Origin: an uncultured Aeriscardovia sp.
Lineage (GTDB): Bacteria > Actinomycetota > Actinomycetes > Actinomycetales > Bifidobacteriaceae
DNA length: 64,000 bases
Direction of reading: 5' to 3'
Assembly (NCBI GenBank): GCA_903789525.1
Contig: CAIFER010000001.1
Coordinates: 434,001 to 498,000, forward strand
Below are positions 27,247 through 37,078 of this stretch, piece by piece (position 1 is the first letter of the stretch; each line of letters starts with the position of its first letter). A program made the translations under genes and the position numbers. A model generated the notes under the pieces. It worked only from the letters and a program-made list of their open reading frames with translations, was not told the origin of the DNA and did not search any database.

Positions 27247-28284
27247 TCACCGCGACGCATTCAACAATTTTTCGAACGCATCTGTCAGGGCTGCTGCAAG
27301 ACGAACACGATCGTGAACTCCCGGTTGACCGACAACATTGAGCTTACGACGCACGACAAGCGGTCGATGTGTACCTGACAAGTCGGATGCGCTTCTGTCC
27401 TCTGCCTTGTGAGTGGTGGGAGACGTCAATGGAGATGCCGATGGTCCAGTAACGATCGCATCCAACGGAAGATGATGCGAATATTGCTCAAAAGTGGTGA
27501 GTTCGCTTTCTTCCGTCATCCCCGTCGTTTCTGAATCCTGCTTCAGATCCATAATGAGGATTTTCTTTGCATGGCTCGCGTGCAAAGCATCCCGCAGTTG
27601 CGGAACGAGAAGATGAACAAGAAGTGATGTGTACCACGATCCAGGGCCGAGCGTGATCACGTCGGCATCGTGAATCGCTTGCACTGCAGCAGGAAAGATT
27701 GGCGGATCAACAGGACTGATTGACAAAGAGAGTACTTGTGCCCCAGCCTTGGCAATCGTCCGCTGTCCGTGCAAGGTCTCAACCGATCCATCAGTCATGC
27801 GCACCTGTGCTGTCAGATCCAACGGCACATGCGCACCCGGAATGACCGTACCGTCGATTCCTAGAATGTTTTGAACAGAACGAATTGCACTGAGCATGTC
27901 ATTTTGCTTGCGCTGCCATTGTGCCGCCAAAATAAGATTTCCTAGCGAATGACCGTTGAGAGGTCCGTGGGAACGGAAACGATGCTGAAGGAACTGAACG
28001 ACACCGCGCCTTTGGGACTGCTCAGAGACGAGCGCTGACAAGGCCATCCGAATGTCACCTGGCGGAAGGATGCCCGGAAACTCTTCACGAAGACGACCAG
28101 AAGAACCGCCGTTGTCGCCAACACATACGATCGCTGTCACATCTGGAGTCAACAGCCGCATCGCTTCGAGAGTGGCATGAAGACCGTGACCGCCACCCAG
28201 GCACACTGCCTTGATGTAGGTGTGACGCGAATCCCACGGCCGCGCATATCGCATGGAGACTGGTGCATGCCCTTGATACTTCAT
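27247..28284 (-). CDS. yvcK: YvcK/CofD-like protein (UDP-GlcNAc-binding, gluconeogenesis factor family)
   Basis: A 345-residue protein with the nucleotide-sugar-binding start KAVCLGGGHGLHATLEAM and VCVGDNGGSSGRLREEFPG, both diagnostic of YvcK. Homologues bind UDP-GlcNAc and affect cell wall synthesis and growth on gluconeogenic carbon. ATG at 28284 has GGGAG eight bases upstream and follows the rapZ stop by 18 bases. A short insert (residues ~265-300) is Ser/Thr-rich. Confidence 0.92.
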   Translation of the reverse strand: MKYQGHAPVSMRYARPWDSRHTYIKAVCLGGGHGLHATLEAMRLLTPDVTAIVCVGDNGGSSGRLREEFPGILPPGDIRMALSALVSEQSQRRGVVQFLQHRFRSHGPLNGHSLGNLILAAQWQRKQNDMLSAIRSVQNILGIDGTVIPGAHVPLDLTAQVRMTDGSVETLHGQRTIAKAGAQVLSLSISPVDPPIFPAAVQAIHDADVITLGPGSWYTSLLVHLLVPQLRDALHASHAKKILIMDLKQDSETTGMTEESELTTFEQYSHHLPLDAIVTGPSASPLTSPTTHKAEDRSASDLSGTHRPLVVRRKLNVVGQPGVHDRVRLAAALTDAFEKLLNASR

Positions 28285-28302
28285 CTCTGATCTCCCTTCA
28301 CA

Positions 28303-29187
28303 TCACGATGGGTCGGGAAGTTCACGGGCTGAGACAGTGACGGTCAACCCGTGCGATCGTAAAGAACGTGCAAGCGCGTCAGCCATGACGACAGAACGAT
28401 GCTGCCCACCTGTGCATCCAACGCCGATCGTCACGTAATGCTTGTCTTCTTTCGAATATCCGTTGATGGCGATGAGAAGCGCCTTCGTCTGCGCTTCGAG
28501 AAATTCCTTCGCACCAGGCGATGAGAGTACGTACGACCGGACTGGTTCGTCGCGTCCATTCATGGAACGGAGTGAAGGAACCCAGAATGGATTGGGAAGG
28601 AAACGCACATCGATGATGAAGTCAGCGTCCATCGGCAGACCGTATTTGTAACCGAAGCTGAAGACGTGCGCGGATACAGTATCTGGCCCTTTACCGAGCA
28701 ACTCGTTGTACAAGCGAGTGGATAGCTGATGAATATTGAGATGGGACGTATCAATAACAATGTCGGCTTGCTCTTTGAGCCGTGACAACAATTTCCGCTC
28801 TTCTCGGATTCCATCGATGAGACGACGGCCGTGCTGAAGAGGATGAGGACGGCGTGCGAATTCATACCTCTTGACAAGCACCGCGTCTGAAGCGTCCAAG
28901 AAGAGAAGACGATGGTGAACGTCCAAGTCGTCGAGATGGCTCATGACTGCAGCCAGGTCACGGAAATATTCGAGAGCGCGCACATCGATCACAGCAGCAA
29001 GTTTGTGAATGTGCGAACCAGAGCTCGTCATCATATCGACGAGTGGAATGAGCATGCGTGGTGGAAGATTATCGATGACGTACCAGCCCATATCTTCCAA
29101 TGACGCTGCGGCACGCGTCCGACCTGCCCCTGACATCCCAGTGACAAGAAGCACTTCAAAATGTGTGTCTGAGTGACTGTCCGCCAT
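28303..29187 (-). CDS. rapZ: RNase adapter protein RapZ / nucleotide-binding protein
   Basis: A 294-residue RapZ/YvcJ-family protein. Walker A is LVTGMSGAGRTRAA (about 14-27), and DLDVHHRLLFLDASDAVLVKRYEFARRPHPL and GVGCTGGQHRSVVMA are typical family blocks. YvcJ hydrolyses nucleotides and is linked to competence in Bacillus; RapZ acts with RNase E in E. coli. GAGGGG precedes the ATG. It lies between uvrC and yvcK on the same strand. Confidence 0.95.
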   Translation of the reverse strand: MADSHSDTHFEVLLVTGMSGAGRTRAAASLEDMGWYVIDNLPPRMLIPLVDMMTSSGSHIHKLAAVIDVRALEYFRDLAAVMSHLDDLDVHHRLLFLDASDAVLVKRYEFARRPHPLQHGRRLIDGIREERKLLSRLKEQADIVIDTSHLNIHQLSTRLYNELLGKGPDTVSAHVFSFGYKYGLPMDADFIIDVRFLPNPFWVPSLRSMNGRDEPVRSYVLSSPGAKEFLEAQTKALLIAINGYSKEDKHYVTIGVGCTGGQHRSVVMADALARSLRSHGLTVTVSARELPDPS

Positions 29188-29246
29188 AATCTCTCCCCTC
29201 GCTTTCTCTGATTGTACGCACTCAACGCGTAGTGTGCTGACCTTTG

Positions 29247-31706
29247 CTAATCCTGTGTCTTCTCTCTTCTCTCAGTTGTTTGTGTTTGTGTTTTCTCTGT
29301 TTTCTTCGATTCTTGTGGGTGCAGTGTCGTATAGATGTCGTGGGCACGCGTTCGACCAATACCTTTCACTGCCTCAATTTCGTCGATTGTCGCAGCCTTC
29401 AACTTTTTGACAGATCCGAAATGAGAAATCAGCCGCTTACGGTAATGCGGGCCGATTCCCTCAATCGAATCGATGACAGAGTTGAGCTGCCCCTTGCGAC
29501 GGCGATTGCGATGGTATGTGATAGCGAAACGGTGCGACTCGTCACGGACGCGCTGAAGCAGGTACATTCCCTGCGACTGCCGTTTCAAAATGAGCGGATA
29601 ATCCTCTCCCGGCAGCCATACTTCCTCCAATCGCTTTGCAAGACCGCACACAGCAACGTCGGTCACATGACAGTCGTCAAGTGCTTTCTGAACTGCTTTC
29701 ACCTGCCCAGCGCCACCATCAACGACAATTAGATTCGGTTTGTACGCAAAACGCCTCGGATTTGTCCCTTGCTGAACGATCTGCTCGGCTTCTTCATGAA
29801 TGCCTTCCTCCGATGCAACCGTCGTCTGACCAGCTGGAACGGTGCCTACCTTCGAGCGAATCTCCTCCTCAGTCTTCTCCATCTTTTTGATTTGATGCTC
29901 GGCTTCGTCCGTGTCCCCACTATCGCCTGCAATATTGCCATGACGGAAGCGGCGGGTGATCGTCTCATACAACGCATCCAGATCATCGAGCGTATGCCCA
30001 GTAGCCGTGCGACCATGGATGGAAAAGCGCCTGTACTCGCCCGGGCGAGCCATCCCATCTTCAAAAACAACCATGGATGCGACTTGGAAACCACCACCAG
30101 CGGCGTTCGAAACATCATAGCCTTCGATACGCAACGGAGAGCGAGGTAAACCGAGCTGATCTTTAATATCGTTCATGGCCTGCTGACGAGCGGCAATATC
30201 GGCAGTTCGCTTCATCTTATTCTGCTTGAGACTCAGCGCAGCATTGGCTTGAGCCCGGTCCATGAGACTCTTTTTGTCACCACGCTGGGCAACATGGATA
30301 ACGACGCGCGACCCTCTCAGACTACTCAACCACTCTTCCAGCTTGTCGCAATCATCCGGAATGATCGGAACAACTATTTCTGGTGGCACAGAGGATGCCT
30401 CGGAAAAGAGGTCGTCGCGACCGGTCACGCTTTCACGCTTTTTTCTCTCACGCGTTGCTGCAGCCCGCTCAAGCGGATTAGAAGCAGTCAGTGATTCAGC
30501 ATTCGAGACTGCATCCCGCTTCGTTGTGACGGTGATTTCGTTCGCAGCACTCGATGCATCCGGTGCTCCTGGATCCGCATCAGACTCGCGCTTCTCATCG
30601 TCCTCAAGCTGCGAGTAGACCTGTGTGATCATATCTGCCATGAGTGATGAATCGGACACATCCTCAACTTTTTCAACACTCCAGTTGCGCTCCCCACGAA
30701 TCGTTCCTGACCTGACAAAGAACGCATGGACAGATGCTTCAAGTTCATCGCCGGCAAATCCAAAGAAATCAGCATTCACATCGTCGCTGAAGATGACGGA
30801 GTTTTGCTCGACTGCGTTCTTCATCGCAGCTATCTCGTCACGAAGTCGCGCAGCCTTTTCGAAATCAAGTGCATCACTCGCCGCTTTCATTTGGGCCGTG
30901 AGCTGATGGATGTATCGAACACCCACTCGACCGGTCAAAATGGACGTCAGCTGTCGAACCATCTCGCGGTGCTTCTGCGGGCTCACTTTCCCAATACACG
31001 GACCGGAGCACTTACCAATCGAATACAAAAGGCACGGCCGACCACTGACATGGGCTCGATGGAAAACCGCTGGTGAGCACGTACGAACAGGAAAAATGCT
31101 GAGGAGCTTTTCTAGCGAATTGCGAATTCCCCACACCTTCGTATAAGGACCGAAATACCGTGTTTTGCGCGTACGCTTTGAGCGCGTGATCCAGATACGA
31201 GGATATTTCTCACCGAAAGAAACAGCTAAGAACGGATACGTCTTATCATCACGAAAGACGACATTGAAGTGTGGATCGAATTCCTTGATCCACGTGTACT
31301 CGAGCGTCAACGCTTCCATCTCAGTGCCAACGACAGTCCACTCCAGACTGCGGCCAGTCAGCACCATTGCTTGCGTGCGTGGATGGAGCATACTTAGCGG
31401 CTGAAAATAGAAAGTCAACCGGTTACGCAGATTTTTCGCTTTCCCGACGTAAATAACACGACCGTTCGCATCTCGCCACTTATACACTCCCGGAGACGTA
31501 GGAATGTCAGACGTATTCGGCCGAAATAGATCACGCGAATCACCGAGGAGCGGTTCGCCATTCTTGTTGAATCCTGGCTTCTGACCGTGTGCGAGAGCAT
31601 CCTTTTTTGCTTGCTCTTCTGCACGGTCTTGGTCATTTTGACCAACAAGACTTGAAAGCGTGTGCCTCCAAAAGCCGTGAGATTCGGCCTCTTGCTGCTC
31701 ACTCAC
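29247..31706 (-). CDS. uvrC: Excinuclease ABC subunit C, with large insertions
   Basis: An 819-residue UvrC; 600-650 is usual. The GIY-YIG domain is at ~65-150 ([20 protein letters not shown]), the UVR motif at ~282-298 ([17 protein letters not shown]), the RNase H-like second nuclease around ~527-720 ([18 protein letters not shown]), and helix-hairpin-helix motifs at ~755-805. Extra length comes from ~65 residues ahead of the GIY-YIG domain and two polar inserts (~366-438 and ~592-650). It makes both incisions in nucleotide excision repair. The GTG start overlaps the uvrA stop by four bases. Confidence 0.96.
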   Translation of the reverse strand: MSEQQEAESHGFWRHTLSSLVGQNDQDRAEEQAKKDALAHGQKPGFNKNGEPLLGDSRDLFRPNTSDIPTSPGVYKWRDANGRVIYVGKAKNLRNRLTFYFQPLSMLHPRTQAMVLTGRSLEWTVVGTEMEALTLEYTWIKEFDPHFNVVFRDDKTYPFLAVSFGEKYPRIWITRSKRTRKTRYFGPYTKVWGIRNSLEKLLSIFPVRTCSPAVFHRAHVSGRPCLLYSIGKCSGPCIGKVSPQKHREMVRQLTSILTGRVGVRYIHQLTAQMKAASDALDFEKAARLRDEIAAMKNAVEQNSVIFSDDVNADFFGFAGDELEASVHAFFVRSGTIRGERNWSVEKVEDVSDSSLMADMITQVYSQLEDDEKRESDADPGAPDASSAANEITVTTKRDAVSNAESLTASNPLERAAATRERKKRESVTGRDDLFSEASSVPPEIVVPIIPDDCDKLEEWLSSLRGSRVVIHVAQRGDKKSLMDRAQANAALSLKQNKMKRTADIAARQQAMNDIKDQLGLPRSPLRIEGYDVSNAAGGGFQVASMVVFEDGMARPGEYRRFSIHGRTATGHTLDDLDALYETITRRFRHGNIAGDSGDTDEAEHQIKKMEKTEEEIRSKVGTVPAGQTTVASEEGIHEEAEQIVQQGTNPRRFAYKPNLIVVDGGAGQVKAVQKALDDCHVTDVAVCGLAKRLEEVWLPGEDYPLILKRQSQGMYLLQRVRDESHRFAITYHRNRRRKGQLNSVIDSIEGIGPHYRKRLISHFGSVKKLKAATIDEIEAVKGIGRTRAHDIYTTLHPQESKKTEKTQTQTTERREKTQD

Positions 31707-34700
31707 TTTCGATGCATCCTTTTCTCTTCAGCTGCGACGCGATGAGGATCGAGCATTGGCTTGAGATACTGACCCGTCCAGCTACCAGGAACACACGCCA
31801 CATGCTCTGGCGTTCCTTGTGCGACGATTGTTCCGCCGCCTTCGCCGCCTTCGGGGCCGAGATCAATAATCCAATCGGCAGACTTAATGACATCGAGATT
31901 GTGTTCGATCACGATCACAGTGTTGCCCTTATCGACAAGACCTTGCAGCACATCAAGCAACTTGCGGATGTCTTCAAAATGCAAACCCGTCGTCGGCTCA
32001 TCGAGAATGTAGACCGTATTGCCAAACGAACGACGTGCCAGCTCGGTGGCGAGCTTCACACGCTGTGATTCGCCTCCCGAGAGCGTTGGAGCTGGCTGGC
32101 CGAGGCGAATATATCCGAGACCGACATCAACAAGGGTGTCAAGATAACGAGAAATTGCCGGATACGCATGGAAGAATTGTGCCGCCTCAGAAATCGGCAT
32201 ATTGAGTACGTCAGCTACGGATTTACCGTTGTACTTCACTTCGAGAGTTTCACGGTTATAACGCGTTCCATGGCATTCCTGGCACGTCACATACACGTCT
32301 GGCAGGAAGTTCATCTCAATTTTGATCGTTCCGTCACCATGGCAGTTCTCGCACCGGCCACCTCTCACATTGAATGAGAAACGACCTGCCGTGTACCCAC
32401 GAACTTGGGCTTCCGGAGTCTTAGCAAAAAGCTGTCGAATGCGATCCCACACACCCGTGTACGTTGCTGGGTTCGACCGTGGCGTGCGGCCGATCGGGCT
32501 CTGATCGACATGAATCACCTTTTGGCACTGATCAATGCCTTCAACACGTGTATGTTTGCCGGGGACGATTCTCGCTCCATTGAGCTGATCCGCCAGACTC
32601 GGATACAAAATCTCATCGATGAGCGTGGACTTTCCGGATCCGGAAACACCGGTGATACACGTGAAAACACCCAACGGAATGTGCACGTTGATGTTTTTGA
32701 GATTATTCTGACGAGCACCAACAACGGTGAGTTCATGTGCGCGTGAGACTTTACGCCGCTTGTCAGGAACGGCGATCTGACGGCGACCGGTCAAATAGTC
32801 GCCCGTTACAGACATGGATGCTCGGCCAATCCCTTTCGCCGGGCCAGAGTAGATAATGCGACCGCCGTTCTCTCCAGCACCTGGACCGACATCGACAAGC
32901 CAATCAGCTTTCTCCATCGTCTCCTGATCATGCTCGACGACAACGAGCGTATTACCGAGATCTCGCAGGTGATGAAGAGTTGCGATCATGCGATCGTTAT
33001 CACGCTGATGCAAGCCAATTGATGGCTCATCGAGCACATACATGACACCGACCAAGCCAGAACCAATCTGCGTGGCGAGACGAATACGCTGTGCCTCGCC
33101 TCCTGACAACGTTTTTGCTGCACGCGAGAGCGTGAGATAACTGAGGCCGACATCATTCAAGAACTTCAGTCGAGCACGAATCTCTTTGAGCACGTCCGCA
33201 GCAATCTGCTTGGCATTGCCCGTGAGAGTCAGCTGCTGAGCCCACTTGAGCTCTTGGTCAATTGGCATATCGCACACATCAGCAATCGATTTTCCGTCGA
33301 CGGTGACTGCGAGGACCTCCGGCTGGAGTCTACGCCCGTGGCACACTGGGCATGGAACTTCGCGCATGAATGATTCGTAGTATTCGCGCATAAACTGCGA
33401 CTCAGTCTCGTCACGGTGACGCAAGATTGAATGGATGACACCTTCAAAGCCTGTGCTGTATTCGCGCATACGACCCCAACGATTGCGGAATTTCACTTCG
33501 ACTTTGAAATCATGCCCGTTGAGAATGGCGTCCTGAGCCTTCTTCGGCAGCTTGTTCCACGGGGTATCCATGGAAAAGCCCATTTCACGCGCCAGCGCCT
33601 CCAGATTGCGCTGATAATATTCGGCAGTCGTCTTGCCTGTATTCCATGGAGCGATCGCGCCTTGCCTCAGACTCTTCGACGGATCCGGGACAATGAGTTC
33701 TGGATCAATCTCCAACTTGTAACCAATGCCGGTGCACTCCGGACATGCGCCGTACGGAGCGTTGAATGAGAATGTTCTCGGTTCGATTTCTTCCAAATGC
33801 AGCGGATGACCGTTCGGGCACGCACGATGCTCGCTAAATGGTCGCCGTCGCTGTGGGCTGTCTTCTGGCTGATCTACGAAGTCAGCAACGATCGTGCCGC
33901 CGGAGAGTTTTAGTGCAGTTTCAAGTGAATCAGTGAGACGCTGGCGAACTTTCGGGCGGATGACGAGGCGATCGACCACAACTTCGATCGTGTGTTTGAG
34001 CTTTTTATTGAGCTTGATGGAATCGGAGAGATTGACCATTTTGTGATCAATCAACGCACGCACATAACCTTGCGAGCGCAGATCAGCGATTTCAGCGGCA
34101 AACGTCCCCTTCTTCCCACGTGCGACTGGCGCGAGCAATTGGAAACGTGTGCCCTCCGGATATTTCATGAGAGTATCGACCATTTGCTGTGGCGTTTGCG
34201 CCGAGACGGGGGCGCCGCACACTGGGCAATGCGGAACACCAGTGCGGGCAAAGAGAAGACGGTAGTAGTCATAAATTTCAGTGATGGTGCCAACCGTTGA
34301 ACGAGGATTGCGATTTGTCGTCTTTTGATCGATCGAGACAGCTGGAGACAGACCCTCGATTTTATCTACATCCGGCTTACCCATCTGCCCGAGGAACTGA
34401 CGAGCGTAGGCAGACAGTGACTGAACGTAACGGCGTTGCCCTTCTGCGAACAGAGTATCGAACGCGAGCGATGACTTACCGGAACCAGATAAACCGGTGA
34501 AGACTGTCATTTTCCCACGTGGGAAGGCGAGATCAATGTTCTTGAGGTTGTGCTCGCGAGCGCCTTGGATGACAATTTTTTGATCACGGCTCAGACCGTC
34601 AAGCGTACAGATCACAGTTCCCCGTGGAGAAGGAATAGTGCGAGGACCGTCTGCGCCTTCCGGATCTATATTGACCAGATCATGCTCCCATGCCGCAAGC

Positions 34701-34780
34701 TGGCGGGCATCTGGCTTGACACCCTCCACAAAGTCTTTCTTCATCGCTTGGACGGTTTGCTCTGGATCTGTACGGCTCAT
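31703..34780 (-). CDS. uvrA: Excinuclease ABC subunit A
   Basis: A 1025-residue UvrA with two ABC ATPase modules (Walker [16 protein letters not shown] and [15 protein letters not shown]; signatures [13 protein letters not shown] and [13 protein letters not shown]) and zinc-binding cysteine pairs ([24 protein letters not shown]). It recognises DNA damage and loads UvrB. About 65 residues precede the usual start; ATG at 34780 is supported by GGAGG, so the extension is likely real. A LexA box lies 40 bases upstream, and uvrC overlaps its end, giving an SOS-controlled uvrA-uvrC unit. Confidence 0.98.
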   Translation of the reverse strand: MSRTDPEQTVQAMKKDFVEGVKPDARQLAAWEHDLVNIDPEGADGPRTIPSPRGTVICTLDGLSRDQKIVIQGAREHNLKNIDLAFPRGKMTVFTGLSGSGKSSLAFDTLFAEGQRRYVQSLSAYARQFLGQMGKPDVDKIEGLSPAVSIDQKTTNRNPRSTVGTITEIYDYYRLLFARTGVPHCPVCGAPVSAQTPQQMVDTLMKYPEGTRFQLLAPVARGKKGTFAAEIADLRSQGYVRALIDHKMVNLSDSIKLNKKLKHTIEVVVDRLVIRPKVRQRLTDSLETALKLSGGTIVADFVDQPEDSPQRRRPFSEHRACPNGHPLHLEEIEPRTFSFNAPYGACPECTGIGYKLEIDPELIVPDPSKSLRQGAIAPWNTGKTTAEYYQRNLEALAREMGFSMDTPWNKLPKKAQDAILNGHDFKVEVKFRNRWGRMREYSTGFEGVIHSILRHRDETESQFMREYYESFMREVPCPVCHGRRLQPEVLAVTVDGKSIADVCDMPIDQELKWAQQLTLTGNAKQIAADVLKEIRARLKFLNDVGLSYLTLSRAAKTLSGGEAQRIRLATQIGSGLVGVMYVLDEPSIGLHQRDNDRMIATLHHLRDLGNTLVVVEHDQETMEKADWLVDVGPGAGENGGRIIYSGPAKGIGRASMSVTGDYLTGRRQIAVPDKRRKVSRAHELTVVGARQNNLKNINVHIPLGVFTCITGVSGSGKSTLIDEILYPSLADQLNGARIVPGKHTRVEGIDQCQKVIHVDQSPIGRTPRSNPATYTGVWDRIRQLFAKTPEAQVRGYTAGRFSFNVRGGRCENCHGDGTIKIEMNFLPDVYVTCQECHGTRYNRETLEVKYNGKSVADVLNMPISEAAQFFHAYPAISRYLDTLVDVGLGYIRLGQPAPTLSGGESQRVKLATELARRSFGNTVYILDEPTTGLHFEDIRKLLDVLQGLVDKGNTVIVIEHNLDVIKSADWIIDLGPEGGEGGGTIVAQGTPEHVACVPGSWTGQYLKPMLDPHRVAAEEKRMHRK

Positions 34781-34819
34781 CAGTTCCTCCGATACGTCAG
34801 TTTCTCAGCTTCACGGATA

Positions 34820-34833
34820 CGAACGTTTGTTCG
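34820..34833. promoter_or_regulatory. LexA (SOS) box upstream of uvrA
   Basis: CGAACGTTTGTTCG matches CGAAC-N4-GTTCG exactly. It is 40 bases upstream of the uvrA start, between uvrA and the end of the TetM-like gene. Confidence 0.88.
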
Positions 34834-34864
34834 ATTATCGTACATGCGTCCGACGGTTCATCTC

Positions 34865-36937
34865 TCAGCTATGATCACTGTTCTTCCATTGCCATGGCAG
34901 GTGCATATGAGCGGGCACATCTTTCCAATCGACCGTATAACCTGCGCCGTGAGCGCAAAAGACAGAATCAGGCGTGTCTTCTGGATGCGCCATGGGGTCA
35001 TAACCGATTTGTGTGACAAGCTGCTCTTGATTGGCACACGGACGGAACGAATCAAAAACGCACAGCAGTCGGCCTTGCCCGTGTGTGTAGTTACGCACAT
35101 CTCTGGCATATCCGCGCATGCGGGAGACGGGAGCAAAACCGTTGATGGTGACCGAAGCGTCGTTCGCTGCGTCTGTTGAGGTCACCGATCCGCCCATACG
35201 CTCGATGTCGCTATACGCTCGACCAACTCGATCGGGCGTCAGTATCAGTTGGAATCGATACCATGGTTCGAGGATTTGGCATGCGTTGCGCGCTCGCAGC
35301 TCCATGAGGCCTTGCCGCACGGCACGCCATGTTGCTTGCCGAAAATCTCCACCGACCGTGTGCGTAATATTTGCTTTCCCTGCAAGGAGCGTGATTTTTA
35401 CATCAGTCAGCGGTGAGCCGATCATCACCCCACGGTGTACTTTCTGCTGAAGAAACGCGAGAATATCTCTCACCCATTTGCCGTCGAGCGTATCTGGTGG
35501 GCAGGCTGAAGCATAGTGCACACCACTTCCCCGCGGCGCTGGCTCAATGAGAAGATGAACTTCCGCATAGTGGCGCAACGGTTCAAAGTGTCCAACACCT
35601 TCGACCGGCTTCGTGACGGTCTCGGTGTACACCACTCCAGCATCCTCAAAACGGGCTGACAAATGGAATCGCTCACGCAACTCTTCGCTGATCGTCTCCA
35701 GTTGTATTTCACCCATGACCGTCAGAGTGATTTCATCTGTTTTCGCGTTCCATGTGACATTCAGCAGTGGTTCTTCGTCATCGAGAACCTGCAAGGCATG
35801 GAGTAACTGGTAAACCCCCTCGTGTGAAGCCGGATGATCGCTCGTGCCACGTGGGATTGCCTGGTATTGCAACACTGGCTGCATGATGGACGAGTGAACA
35901 TTGCCTGCCGCAGAACCGAGCCCTTGGCCAGGCATTGTGTGCCGTGGGCCGACAATCGTACACACTTGCCCGGCATAGACGTGAGAAACTGTCTCATATT
36001 TACTGCCGTCGTAAATGCGAAGTTCGTCCGCCTTCTGTGGATCTTCCTCTCCGGGGGTCAGCTCCTGCTTAGCGTCCAGTGTTCCCCCGGTCAGGCGCAC
36101 CCACGTGAGGCGATGTGATCGGTCATCATGCGAAATTCTGATCACGCGAGCGCCAAAATCACCGTCCACTGTGCGCGTCGGTGCAAACGCTTGCAGAGCG
36201 GCGAGAAATCGTTGGACGCCCTCAACTTTGAGCGCCGAACCAAAGAAACATGGGACACACTTCCGGCGTGCAATCAACGACCTGATCTGACCTACGGTGA
36301 CAGCGCTCGGCCCTTGATCTAAATAGCGTTCAAGGAGCTGATCGTCCTTCACGGCGATCGATTCTATGACACTGCGAGAAAGCTCACACGATTCAGCGGT
36401 ATTCGCCGGAGAGCTATCTCCAAAATCAACGCACGCAGATGAGAGAGACTGCAACTGCTTCATCAGATGCACTCGATCGAATCCTGGCATATCGGTTTTG
36501 TTGACGAAGATGAAGACGGGAAGATGGAAATCAGCAAGCATGTTCCACAAAAACCGGGTGGTTCCCTCTACACCGTCTGACGCTGAAACAACCAGAATTG
36601 CACAGTCGAGCACAGCAAGAGTTCGTTCAGTTTGAGCCGAAAAATCGATATGCCCCGGCGTATCGAGCAAAGTGATATCAGCATGCGGGGTGCGGATGAG
36701 CGCCTGATGCGTGAAAATCGTGATCCCGCGTGCTTTTTCGAGAGCGTTCGTATCCAAGAAAGCGTTCCCGTTATCGACCCGGCCGAGTTTTCTGATTGTC
36801 CTACCAAGGTACAGAAGAGCTTCGGACAGCGTCGTCTTCCCCGCATCGACATGTGCAACAATCCCGACGACGATATTTCTGCGCTGATGATGCTGTTCAT
36901 GCCCGTGATGTGCCGTCTGCTGACTTTCGTCTACCAT
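34865..36937 (-). CDS. TetM-like/EF-G-like translational GTPase (ribosomal protection family)
   Basis: A 690-residue translational GTPase. G1 is AHVDAGKTT (28-36), G3 LLDTPGHIDF, G4 VNKTD; the domain IV region GVGHFEPLRHYAEVHLLIEPAPRGSG is characteristic of the Tet(M)/Tet(W)/Tet(O) group and related chromosomal EF-G-like proteins rather than of EF-G or LepA. Members bind the ribosome and can dislodge tetracycline. Overall it appears divergent from Tet(W), so resistance is not assured. The N-terminus is His-rich. ATG at 36937 has GAGGG nine bases upstream. It shares a 141-base promoter region with the divergent ABC-F gene. Codon use looks like that of its neighbours, which argues against recent transfer. 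Confidence 0.85.
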   Translation of the reverse strand: MVDESQQTAHHGHEQHHQRRNIVVGIVAHVDAGKTTLSEALLYLGRTIRKLGRVDNGNAFLDTNALEKARGITIFTHQALIRTPHADITLLDTPGHIDFSAQTERTLAVLDCAILVVSASDGVEGTTRFLWNMLADFHLPVFIFVNKTDMPGFDRVHLMKQLQSLSSACVDFGDSSPANTAESCELSRSVIESIAVKDDQLLERYLDQGPSAVTVGQIRSLIARRKCVPCFFGSALKVEGVQRFLAALQAFAPTRTVDGDFGARVIRISHDDRSHRLTWVRLTGGTLDAKQELTPGEEDPQKADELRIYDGSKYETVSHVYAGQVCTIVGPRHTMPGQGLGSAAGNVHSSIMQPVLQYQAIPRGTSDHPASHEGVYQLLHALQVLDDEEPLLNVTWNAKTDEITLTVMGEIQLETISEELRERFHLSARFEDAGVVYTETVTKPVEGVGHFEPLRHYAEVHLLIEPAPRGSGVHYASACPPDTLDGKWVRDILAFLQQKVHRGVMIGSPLTDVKITLLAGKANITHTVGGDFRQATWRAVRQGLMELRARNACQILEPWYRFQLILTPDRVGRAYSDIERMGGSVTSTDAANDASVTINGFAPVSRMRGYARDVRNYTHGQGRLLCVFDSFRPCANQEQLVTQIGYDPMAHPEDTPDSVFCAHGAGYTVDWKDVPAHMHLPWQWKNSDHS

Positions 36938-36997
36938 ACCTAATTCCCTCGAGCTACTTCAGCAATCTCATCCCAACGTTTCCCTTCTCTTTATTGT

Positions 36998-37044
36998 ATG
37001 GAATGTCTTTATGCTCGTCGCGCAGCGTCGCGATAAGCCGGTAA
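36998..37044 (+). other. Possible short leader ORFs before the ABC-F gene
   Basis: Two overlapping mini-ORFs lie in the leader: ATG 36998 to TAA 37036 (12 residues) and ATG 37003 to TAA 37044 (13 residues), within 34-80 bases of the ABC-F start. A small inverted repeat TCGCG/CGCGA lies inside. Neither has a clear ribosome binding site, so this may be chance. Confidence 0.25.
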
Positions 37045-37078
37045 AATCGTGCTATTCGCAGTTCATGCAAGGGGGATC

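Noticed and set aside
34865-36937. Acquired tet(W) gene on a mobile element
   Set aside because: The protein appears divergent from Tet(W), flanking genes are core, base composition matches, and no transposase or repeat flanks it.
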